Shown one piece after another: positions 1 to 5,411 of a stretch of DNA of 5,411 nucleotides. Position 1 is the first letter of the stretch; each line of letters opens with the position of its first letter. The notes under the pieces are model-generated. The model worked only from the letters and a program-made list of their open reading frames with translations. It ran no database searches and was not told the DNA's origin. This DNA comes from Acidobacteriota bacterium. GTDB lineage: Bacteria > Acidobacteriota > Terriglobia > Acidiferrales > UBA7541. The stretch lies in contig PKWH01000271.1 in the NCBI GenBank assembly GCA_003131985.1, positions 11,799 through 17,209 of the forward strand, written 5' to 3'. The translations under genes and the position numbers were made by a program.

Positions 1-2217
1 CCCTGGTCGGACGATCACGTCTTCGACACACCTGGCGAAGCCATCTATATCCGCGACGAGAGTACCGGGGAAGTCTGGTCCCCCACGGCGCTTCCTATTC
101 GCGACGAAGCAGCCAGCTATCTTTGCCGTCACGGCCAGGGCTACAGCCGCTTTCAACACGGTTCCCACGGCATTAGCCTCGATTTGATCCAGTTCGTGCC
201 GCTTGAGGACCCCATAAAAATTTCACGCCTCACTCTGCAGAATGACTCCGGACGTACTCGCCGGCTCTCCGTCACCGCCTACGCCGCATGGGTGCTGGGA
301 AGTTCCCGCAGCTCAACGGCGCCCTACATCATCACCGAAATCGATTCGCCGTCAGGCGCGCTTTTTGCCCGCAGCGCCTGGAATGGAGATTTTGGCGGCC
401 GTATCGCTTTTGCGGACATGTCCGGACGGCAAACCTCTTACACCGCGGACCGCACCGAATTTCTTGGCAGGAATGGAGCGCCGGACCGGCCGGCGGCGCT
501 GGAGAGCGACGGACCGCTCGGCCGCAAAGTCGGTGCTGCCCTCGACCCCTGCGCAGCCCTGCAAACAGTGTTTGAATTGCGTCCCGGTGCTCGTGTGGAC
601 ATCGTTTTTTTCCTGGGCGAAACGGAAAACAGAGAGAACGCGCGTAAATTGCTTGCTCGCTATAGAGCTGCGGACTTGAACCAAGTCCTCCGTGAAGTGA
701 ATCGCCAATGGGACGACATTTTGGGCTCCGTCCAAGTCGTCACCCCCGATCAAAGCATGGATGTGATGTTGAATCGTTGGCTGCTTTACCAGACCCTTTC
801 CTGTCGCGTATGGGCGCGAGCCGCCTTCTATCAGTTGAGCGGGGCTTATGGCTTCCGCGATCAGCTACAAGATGTCATGGCGCTCGTCGTGTCCAAGAGA
901 TCCGTGGCGCGAGAGCAATTGCTGCGTGCAGCCGCTCGCCAGTTCGTCGAGGGCGACGTCCAGCATTGGTGGCATCCGCCCTCCGGACGTGGCATACGCA
1001 CGCGCGTGTCCGACGATCTTCTTTGGTTGCCATACGCCGTCACTCATTTTATCGAGGCCACCGGCGACATGACCATTCTCGAGGAACAGGTCCCGTTTAT
1101 AGAAGGCGATGTTCTCGCGGAAGGTCAGCTCGAAGCATATTTCCAGCCGCGAGTTTCAGAGACTCGCGGGACGATCTTCGAACATTGCGCCCGCGCTCTG
1201 GATCGCAGCTTGTCCGTGGGCGCCCACGGTCTTCCGCTCATGGGCACCGGCGATTGGAACGATGGCATGAATCGTGTCGGTTATTTGGGAAAGGGAGAGA
1301 GCGTCTGGTTAGGCTGGTTCCTGCATACCGTTCTCTGGGAGTTTGCAAAAGTGGCGGACGCGCGCGGCGAACACGAGCGCGCGGAGAAGTGGCGCATTCA
1401 TGTAAGTTTGTTGAAGGCTGCGCTCGAACGCGACGGCTGGGACGGCGAATGGTATCGCCGGGCTTACTTCGACGATGGCACCCCGCTCGGCTCCGCACAG
1501 AATGAGGAATGCCGCATCGACTCCATCGCTCAAACCTGGGGAATCATAAGTGGCGCTGCGGAACCCGGCCGCGGGGCGCGAGCCATGGCTGCGGTTGATA
1601 AACAACTCGTTCGTTCGGCGGACGGGCTGATCTTGCTTTTGACCCCGCCGTTCGATAAGACCACCCGCGATCCTGGATACATAAAAGGCTATGTTCCCGG
1701 AATTCGCGAAAACGGCGGGCAATACACACACGCCGCCACTTGGGTTGCAATTGCTTTTGCCGCGCTGGGTGACGGCGACAAGGCCAGCGAACTTTTTCGC
1801 TTCATGAACCCGATCAACCGGACCAGTTCGCGAGCCAACATGCAGCGGTACAAAGTGGAGCCCTACGTCGTAGCGGGAGATATTTACGCCGAGCCTCCGC
1901 ATGTTGGCCGAGGCGGATGGACCTGGTATTCCGGTTCGGCGGGATGGCTATATCGCACCGGGTTGGAGTGGATACTCGGCTTTCGCTTGCGCGGCATGAT
2001 CCTCAGCATTGATCCGTGCATACCTCGGAATTGGCCCGGCTACTCCATCGACTTCCGCTATCACTCGGCGATCTACAAGATCAAGGTGGAAAACCCGTCG
2101 AATGTCGCGCGTGGTGTGGCCCTTACCGAATTGGACGGCAAGCTCTTACCCGGCTCCGCCAGTATTCCGCTGGCGGACGATGGAGCGGTCCACAACATCC
2201 GTATCGTGCTGGGCTAA
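1..2217 (+). CDS. ndvB: Cyclic beta-1,2-glucan synthase, C-terminal GH94 phosphorylase-like region (5'-partial)
   Basis: The frame is open from base 1 and ends at TAA 2215-2217, giving 738 visible residues; the true start lies left of the window. The first residues (PWSDDHVFDTPGEAIYIRDE) and the later RHGQGYSRFQH match the beta-sandwich region before the GH94 barrel of NdvB/ChvB/Cgs proteins. Then come GAYGFRDQLQD (from residue 281), the catalytic motif GDWND (417-421; the last Asp is the expected general acid of GH94 enzymes), ENGGQYTHAA (570-579, the expected phosphate/substrate-site region) and GWTWYSGSAGW (639-649). In the family, an N-terminal GT84 region makes beta-1,2-glucan, a middle region cyclises it, and the GH94 region trims chains by phosphorolysis and so controls ring size. 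Full-length members are roughly 2,800 residues, so this would be the last quarter. No frameshift is seen and the C-terminus looks complete. A stand-alone 1,2-beta-oligoglucan phosphorylase cannot be excluded because the upstream domains are not visible. The symbol is by homology only. Confidence 0.88.
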   Translation, partial: PWSDDHVFDTPGEAIYIRDESTGEVWSPTALPIRDEAASYLCRHGQGYSRFQHGSHGISLDLIQFVPLEDPIKISRLTLQNDSGRTRRLSVTAYAAWVLGSSRSSTAPYIITEIDSPSGALFARSAWNGDFGGRIAFADMSGRQTSYTADRTEFLGRNGAPDRPAALESDGPLGRKVGAALDPCAALQTVFELRPGARVDIVFFLGETENRENARKLLARYRAADLNQVLREVNRQWDDILGSVQVVTPDQSMDVMLNRWLLYQTLSCRVWARAAFYQLSGAYGFRDQLQDVMALVVSKRSVAREQLLRAAARQFVEGDVQHWWHPPSGRGIRTRVSDDLLWLPYAVTHFIEATGDMTILEEQVPFIEGDVLAEGQLEAYFQPRVSETRGTIFEHCARALDRSLSVGAHGLPLMGTGDWNDGMNRVGYLGKGESVWLGWFLHTVLWEFAKVADARGEHERAEKWRIHVSLLKAALERDGWDGEWYRRAYFDDGTPLGSAQNEECRIDSIAQTWGIISGAAEPGRGARAMAAVDKQLVRSADGLILLLTPPFDKTTRDPGYIKGYVPGIRENGGQYTHAATWVAIAFAALGDGDKASELFRFMNPINRTSSRANMQRYKVEPYVVAGDIYAEPPHVGRGGWTWYSGSAGWLYRTGLEWILGFRLRGMILSIDPCIPRNWPGYSIDFRYHSAIYKIKVENPSNVARGVALTELDGKLLPGSASIPLADDGAVHNIRIVLG

Positions 2218-2229
2218 ATCGTCTTCAAT

Positions 2230-2248
2230 AAGCCACCCCAAGCCACCC
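2230..2248. repeat. 9-bp tandem direct repeat in the convergent gap
   Basis: AAGCCACCC occurs at 2230-2238 and again at 2240-2248, one base apart. It fills much of the 49-bp space between the stop codons of the two convergent genes (2218-2266). No GC-rich hairpin followed by a T-run is visible on either strand in this gap, so it does not look like an intrinsic terminator. It may be simple replication slippage; no function is claimed. Confidence 0.6.
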
Positions 2249-2266
2249 GCTAATGAGAAATGCAGA

Positions 2267-3781
2267 TCAGTAAACTTCGATAAGCACCAGCGCGTTAGGC
2301 CCCACCTGCAGCGCGATCTGGCCATTCTGGATGGAACGTGATTCCGGCGCGAGCAATCGAGCCGCATGCCGAAGAGATTGAATTTGCGCTTGTGTGGGAT
2401 CTGCGGGGCTGCCCATCTCCGCGTATGCTTTCAGCAGCGATCCATGGTCTGCGTCCAGCCGGTACACGAAGGCTTGACTCTCCCCCGCCAAAGAGTTCAA
2501 TTGCAGCACGATGTCTTTCGACTCGCCATTGCCTCCGGGCGCGGTTAAATTCCAGACCGCCATCACCAACCTGCCGTCCGCACGCCGCGTTGCAAGAATG
2601 TCATCGCCGTTCACTGGAATTCTTGTTTCGCCCAAACGGTGCAGCAGCTTAAAAGCATTGAACGCGGGCTTGGGCAAGCCACCTTCCGCAATCAGTCCAT
2701 AGCCGCCGTAGAACGGACGCTTCACCACGCCTTGTTCTTCGAACACGTCGGAAAATGTCCAGTAGCTCATCATGTCCACCAGTCCGTCGCACTGGCGTAT
2801 CGTGTCGGCGATCCACGGCCCCATATAAATGGAATCGGTTACGTCCGTTTCGTTCTTGTAGCTGGCGTTGTATTCGCTCCAGATCAATGGCAGATCAGGG
2901 CGAACCGACGCGACGATTTGATCGTGAACTTTTCGAACCGCGCGGCACACCATTTGCGTTCGCGGAATTTGTTCCTGCGTGCCGAAAACGTCCGCCGCCG
3001 AATCATTGCCATACACGTGCGTGGAAACGAAATCCACGGGCACGTTTTCCTGCGCGGCGTGTTGAATGAAGCGATCCACCCACGCAGCCTGCGCCGTCGC
3101 CGGACCTCCCACTCTCAGCCTCGGGCTGACGCGTTTTAGTTCCCGCGCGGCCGCATCGTAAAGCTGGTAGTAAGTTTGCTCCTTCGGAACGCCAGCCCAA
3201 AAATCGATGTTGGGCTCGTTCCACACTTCAAAATACCATTGCGCCACTTCGTTGATGCCATACCGGTCTATAAGATGTCGTGCAAACTGGCCTACCAGTT
3301 CGCCCCACTTGCTGTATTCCTTGGGCGGCGAAACAATAGGCTTGTACCAGAAGGCCTGAATGTCGTTTTCTGCCGCGAGCTTCTTGGGCATGAAGCTCAA
3401 CTCGACGAAAGGCCGCACGCCGGCTTTCAGCAAGCCGTCGTAAACCTGATCGACGTACGAAAAATTGTAAATTGGTTTTCCCGCGGCGTCTTCGTCGTAC
3501 ACACCCACCTCGTCGTGAAAAATCGCGTGAAAGCGGACATATTTGAAATCCGTCGCCGATTTCACTTCGCGCAAATCGTTTCGGTAACTTTCCCGCAGAG
3601 ACAGAATCGCGCGGCCGGAGCCGAACATTTGCTCCCAAAAATGCGGAAAGGGCTCTCCCTTCGCTCGCACGTCCACCTGAATAGTTTCGGCTGGCCTGGA
3701 CCCCTGCGAACCTGCGTTCTGCGCGGACACGCACAACGAAGCAAAACCCAGGAGACACAACAAAAGGAATGTCCGTTTCAT
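2267..3781 (-). CDS. Secreted GH39 family glycosidase (beta-xylosidase-like)
   Basis: The product is 504 residues. It starts with a Sec signal peptide (MKRTF, a leucine-rich core at 5-18, probable signal peptidase I cleavage after VSA at 18-20). There is no proper lipobox around Cys17. The (beta/alpha)8 barrel of clan GH-A follows: HFWEQMFGSGRA (47-58), KYVRFHAIF (80-88), RPFVELSFMPKKLA (123-136), then WYFEVWNEPN (182-191), where Glu189 is the predicted acid/base, VGGPATA (224-230), DFVSTHVYG (250-258), and LIWSEYNASY (299-308), where Glu303 is the predicted nucleophile. The 114-residue spacing is close to that of characterised GH39 xylosidases. Residues from about 385 form a C-terminal beta-rich domain. 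Family activities include beta-xylosidase, iduronidase, arabinofuranosidase and PslG-type exopolysaccharide hydrolase, so the substrate is not fixed by sequence. It most likely acts in the periplasm or outside the cell on xylo-oligosaccharides or an exopolysaccharide. It converges on the GH94 gene and diverges from the protease gene, so it is probably transcribed alone. Confidence 0.93.
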   Translation of the reverse strand: MKRTFLLLCLLGFASLCVSAQNAGSQGSRPAETIQVDVRAKGEPFPHFWEQMFGSGRAILSLRESYRNDLREVKSATDFKYVRFHAIFHDEVGVYDEDAAGKPIYNFSYVDQVYDGLLKAGVRPFVELSFMPKKLAAENDIQAFWYKPIVSPPKEYSKWGELVGQFARHLIDRYGINEVAQWYFEVWNEPNIDFWAGVPKEQTYYQLYDAAARELKRVSPRLRVGGPATAQAAWVDRFIQHAAQENVPVDFVSTHVYGNDSAADVFGTQEQIPRTQMVCRAVRKVHDQIVASVRPDLPLIWSEYNASYKNETDVTDSIYMGPWIADTIRQCDGLVDMMSYWTFSDVFEEQGVVKRPFYGGYGLIAEGGLPKPAFNAFKLLHRLGETRIPVNGDDILATRRADGRLVMAVWNLTAPGGNGESKDIVLQLNSLAGESQAFVYRLDADHGSLLKAYAEMGSPADPTQAQIQSLRHAARLLAPESRSIQNGQIALQVGPNALVLIEVY

Positions 3782-3790
3782 TCGGTGAAA

Positions 3791-3794
3791 CCTC
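3791..3794 (-). promoter_or_regulatory. Ribosome binding site of the GH39 gene
   Basis: On the minus strand GAGG lies 9 nt upstream of the ATG at 3781-3779. It supports the chosen start, which also places the signal peptide exactly at the N-terminus. Confidence 0.6.
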
Positions 3795-3817
3795 GCAGAA
3801 AGTTAAGGAGCAGCAGC

Positions 3818-3822
3818 AAGGA
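3818..3822 (+). promoter_or_regulatory. Candidate ribosome binding site for the 34-codon ORF
   Basis: AAGGA stands 6 nt before the ATG at 3829, a good Shine-Dalgarno match and spacing. It is the main reason the small ORF is listed. A second AAGGAG at 3805-3810 is too far upstream to serve this start. Confidence 0.3.
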
Positions 3823-3828
3823 ATCAGC

Positions 3829-3933
3829 ATGTCACAAATTCCTTGTCTGCCCAACATTTTCCGCCTCACGCGCGGACTCCGCGGGCCGCAATGCGAACAC
3901 CAGGCGAAGGCGCGCGAGCTGGACGAGCGCTGA
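3829..3933 (+). CDS. Possible small protein or leader peptide, 34 aa
   Basis: An ATG at 3829 opens a frame of 34 codons ending in TGA at 3931-3933. It starts MSQIPCLPNIFRLTRGLRG and ends in a charged, helix-like stretch (HQAKARELDER). The protein is basic, has two cysteines, and has no signal peptide or membrane segment. I recognise no family. In its favour are AAGGA 6 nt upstream of the start and a mostly G/C third codon position like the neighbouring genes. Against it are its size, the GC-rich background that produces chance ORFs, its overlap with palindromic sequence at 3871-3883, and its position where regulatory DNA is expected. The same frame stays open after the TGA past 4110 but without recognisable content. 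It could also be a leader peptide upstream of the protease, or nothing. Confidence 0.22.
   Translation: MSQIPCLPNIFRLTRGLRGPQCEHQAKARELDER
3871..3883. promoter_or_regulatory. 13-bp near-palindrome, possible operator
   Basis: CGCGGA-C-TCCGCG is a perfect 6-bp inverted repeat around a single central base, about 90 bp upstream of the GH39 start and about 110 bp upstream of the protease -35 box. The symmetry would suit a dimeric regulator. The GC-rich context makes a chance palindrome of this size plausible, and no regulator gene is in the window to pair with it. Confidence 0.25.
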
Positions 3934-3991
3934 GTTCTATACCGCCTGGGCTCGGGAGCGCTTTCGGCTTACGAATTGGCCAAGTTAAACC

Positions 3992-4019
3992 TTGACAAGA
4001 ATTCAACGCCAGTGTTAAT
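3992..4019 (+). promoter_or_regulatory. Predicted sigma-70-type promoter of the S53 peptidase gene
   Basis: TTGACA at 3992-3997 matches the -35 consensus exactly. A 16-bp spacer leads to GTTAAT at 4014-4019 (4 of 6 to TATAAT, with the strongly conserved final T). The region is AT-rich relative to its surroundings. Transcription would start near 4026 and leave a 5' leader of about 85 nt before the ATG at 4110. The perfect -35 box is the strong part; the -10 box is weaker. Confidence 0.5.
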
Positions 4020-4098
4020 TCGTTGCCAGCGTTTGTTTGCCCGCACAACTCAGCAGTCCCAGCTTGTGTGTGCATCCCTACCTTCTTATGCAGCAAAA

Positions 4099-4102
4099 AG
4101 GA
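4099..4102 (+). promoter_or_regulatory. Ribosome binding site deciding the S53 peptidase start
   Basis: AGGA, within AAAAAGGA, lies 7 nt before the ATG at 4110. It selects this start over the ATG at 4023, which has no comparable site and would put 29 residues in front of the signal peptide. Confidence 0.7.
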
Positions 4103-4109
4103 TAAAAGC

Positions 4110-5405
4110 ATGCGAAAAACTTTCGCCTATACGTTGTTTCTCTTGACGTTGTTCTTGATGTCGTCTACGTCCAGCGTGGCTCAGACCGCAAATCAGCCCA
4201 GCCACACCGGCCATATCATGACTCCGCAATCCAGTATCGCGCTGCCGGGTGATGCCGGCGTTAACGCCCACACAAACATTAAAATGTGGGTTCCGGAAAG
4301 CGGTCAATTCGGAAGAGCGGCTCAGCCACAGGAGTTGCCGCCGTTTGCCGGGTTCTTTTTTGAAACTCCAGCCTCGATTGCCTGCGTCTACCAGCTTGTG
4401 AATGAAAATGCGCCGCCCTTCGACCGCAGCTGCAATCCAAACGTAACCACCCAGAACCCAACCGGAGGGGGAGGCGCGATAGCCTTGGTCGAAGCTTTTG
4501 ACGATCCGACTGCGGCAAGCGATTTGGCTACTTTCTCGACGCAATTCGGTTTGCCCGCTGCGAACATCACTGTTGTGTTTGCGAACGGGACAGCACCAAC
4601 CACCGTGAATCCGGGCCCAGACCCAACTGGCGGATCGGAACTCGAGACCTCGCTGGACATCGAGTGGTCGCACGCGATGGCGCCAAATGCCAAGATTTTC
4701 CTGGTGGAAGCGAAAAGCCTTAACCTTGTCCAGCTGTTCAACGCCGCAATCCTGGCCAGCCAGTTGGTGGCTCAGAACGGCGGTGGCGAAGTCTCGATGA
4801 GTTTCGGAACCGGAGAATTCACCCAGGAAACGGAATTTGACGTGGCGTTTACAACGCCCGGTGTCGTTTATTTCGCCTCGGCTGGAGATAGTCCAGGCGT
4901 TATTTATCCGAGCGCATCTCCGAACGTGATTTCCGCCGGAGGCACCACGCTTTCCCGCAACAGCACGACCGGCAGCTTCGAACTCGAAAACACCTGGCAG
5001 GACGCCGGTGGCGGCCCGAGCCAAGTGGAACCCCGTCCGGCCTTCCAGAACATCGTAAGGTCGATCGTCGGAAATTTCCGCGGCACTCCGGACTTCTCTT
5101 TCGACTCTAACCCCAACACCGGGGTTTGGGTTTTCGACAGTAACCCTGTTTTCGGCACGGGCTGGTTTGTGGTAGGTGGGACCAGCGTTGCCGCGCCCTC
5201 GCTGGCAGGAATCGTCAATGCAGCCGGAAGATTCCGCAAATCGAGCCAAGCCGAGAACACCGAAATCTACAATAATTTATTCGACCCGCTTGCGTTCAAC
5301 GACATCCAATTCGGAACCTGCGGCCTGAACATCGGCAGCTTCGCAGTTTTCGGATGGGATTTCTGCACTGGAGTAGGCAGCGACAAAGGTTATTTCGGAA
5401 AGTAA
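4110..5405 (+). CDS. Secreted sedolisin-like (S53) serine-carboxyl peptidase with minimal propeptide
   Basis: The product is 431 residues, ending at TAA 5403-5405. It has a Sec signal peptide (MRKTF, hydrophobic core 7-17, likely cut after SVA at 22-24). All S53 catalytic positions are present: Glu179 and Asp183 in ELETSLDIEWSHAMAPNA (177-194), the oxyanion-hole Asp260 in FASAGDSPG (255-263), and nucleophile Ser359 in GGTSVAAPSLAG (356-367). The C-terminal calcium loop also fits: NDI (397-399, Asp398) and GWD (415-417, Asp417) followed by TGVGS. The family cleaves proteins outside the cell, usually at acid pH. Only about 60 residues separate the signal peptide from the ETPASIACVYQLV segment (85-97) that opens the catalytic domain, whereas classical sedolisins carry a prodomain of about 180. 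Cys92/Cys108 and Cys404/Cys419 could form disulfides. FDSNP occurs at 331-335 and 342-346. It has its own probable promoter and diverges from the GH39 gene. The S53 assignment is firm; the substrate is unknown, and a non-degradative role is possible. Confidence 0.92.
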   Translation: MRKTFAYTLFLLTLFLMSSTSSVAQTANQPSHTGHIMTPQSSIALPGDAGVNAHTNIKMWVPESGQFGRAAQPQELPPFAGFFFETPASIACVYQLVNENAPPFDRSCNPNVTTQNPTGGGGAIALVEAFDDPTAASDLATFSTQFGLPAANITVVFANGTAPTTVNPGPDPTGGSELETSLDIEWSHAMAPNAKIFLVEAKSLNLVQLFNAAILASQLVAQNGGGEVSMSFGTGEFTQETEFDVAFTTPGVVYFASAGDSPGVIYPSASPNVISAGGTTLSRNSTTGSFELENTWQDAGGGPSQVEPRPAFQNIVRSIVGNFRGTPDFSFDSNPNTGVWVFDSNPVFGTGWFVVGGTSVAAPSLAGIVNAAGRFRKSSQAENTEIYNNLFDPLAFNDIQFGTCGLNIGSFAVFGWDFCTGVGSDKGYFGK

Positions 5406-5411
5406 GTTCGG

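Larger units (their letters stand above)
3782..4109. other. Divergent intergenic control region (GH39 / S53 peptidase)
   Basis: This 328-bp region separates two divergently transcribed secreted-enzyme genes. The part near the protease (about 3980-4109) is AT-richer and holds a consensus -35 box. The middle (3866-3965) is GC-rich and holds a 13-bp near-palindrome, an inverted pair CCAGGCG (3900-3906) / CGCCTGG (3943-3949), and two copies of GAGCGCT (3925-3931, 3955-3961) spaced 30 bp start to start. A small ORF may lie at 3829-3933. I found no convincing -35/-10 pair for the GH39 gene, no riboswitch-like fold and no T-tailed terminator hairpin. Longer open frames here on either strand have no recognisable protein content. 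Confidence 0.7.

Noticed and set aside
9..17. Lipoprotein signal in the GH39 protein at Cys17
   Set aside because: The residues before Cys17 (ASL) do not satisfy a lipobox, which needs a small residue at -1; VSA|Q is a normal signal peptidase I site. The coordinates given are residues of the GH39 protein.
184..2217. TTG at 184 as the start of the GH94 gene
   Set aside because: The same frame is open back to base 1 and the residues before 184 match the family, so the gene enters from the left edge.
2639..3139. 166-codon plus-strand frame opposite the GH39 gene
   Set aside because: The translation is Arg/His-rich with no motif, typical of an antisense shadow.
3801..3837. Minus-strand promoter for the GH39 gene (TTGTGA at 3837-3832 with TTAACT at 3806-3801)
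   Set aside because: The boxes match poorly and the spacing is too long, so it is not listed as a promoter.
3176..3988. 270-codon plus-strand frame opposite the GH39 5' end and promoter region
   Set aside because: It has no family resemblance; the minus-strand GH39 protein explains this DNA.
4088..4105. Five-codon upstream ORF (ATG CAG CAA AAA GGA TAA) before the protease start
   Set aside because: It has no RBS of its own and such short frames arise often by chance; it is mentioned only as context for the leader.
4023..4109. 29-residue N-terminal extension of the S53 protein from the ATG at 4023
   Set aside because: It would bury the signal peptide, lacks an RBS, and begins almost at the predicted transcription start; ATG 4110 has a well-spaced AGGA.
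4086..5249. 387-codon open frame on the minus strand opposite the S53 gene
   Set aside because: Its translation has no recognisable motif or domain, while the plus-strand frame carries a complete S53 catalytic set. It is a shadow of codon bias.

Overview
The window holds three protein-coding genes and one 328-bp intergenic region. Gene order is: the 3' part of a plus-strand gene for a cyclic beta-1,2-glucan synthase-type GH94 protein (open at the left edge), a convergent minus-strand gene for a secreted GH39 glycosidase, then a divergent plus-strand gene for a secreted sedolisin-like (S53) serine-carboxyl peptidase that ends just inside the right edge. No RNA genes, insertion sequences, CRISPR arrays or phage genes were seen.

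The moderately GC-rich codon use, the secreted glycosidase, and a short S53 protease of a form I associate with soil Acidobacteriota suggest a soil or plant-litter acidobacterium. This is inference from gene style; no marker gene is present. Two of the three products carry clear Sec signal peptides, and the third belongs to a family making periplasmic or secreted glucans, so the segment is about the cell envelope and extracellular polymers.

Layout: 1-2217 is the GH94 phosphorylase-like C-terminal portion, with the GDWND catalytic motif intact. 2218-2266 is a 49-bp convergent gap with a 9-bp tandem repeat and no visible intrinsic terminator. 2267-3781 (minus) is a GH39 enzyme with both catalytic glutamates. 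3782-4109 is the divergent control region, with a consensus TTGACA promoter for the protease, a 13-bp near-palindrome, paired 7-mers, and a possible 34-codon small ORF with a good ribosome binding site. 4110-5405 is the S53 peptidase with its whole catalytic set but almost no propeptide.

The genes do not form an operon: 1 and 2 converge, 2 and 3 diverge. A shared role of the GH94 and GH39 proteins in glucan turnover is possible but not shown. I see no clear undescribed multi-gene system here. The items most worth checking are the short-propeptide sedolisin and the small ORF in the divergent promoter region.
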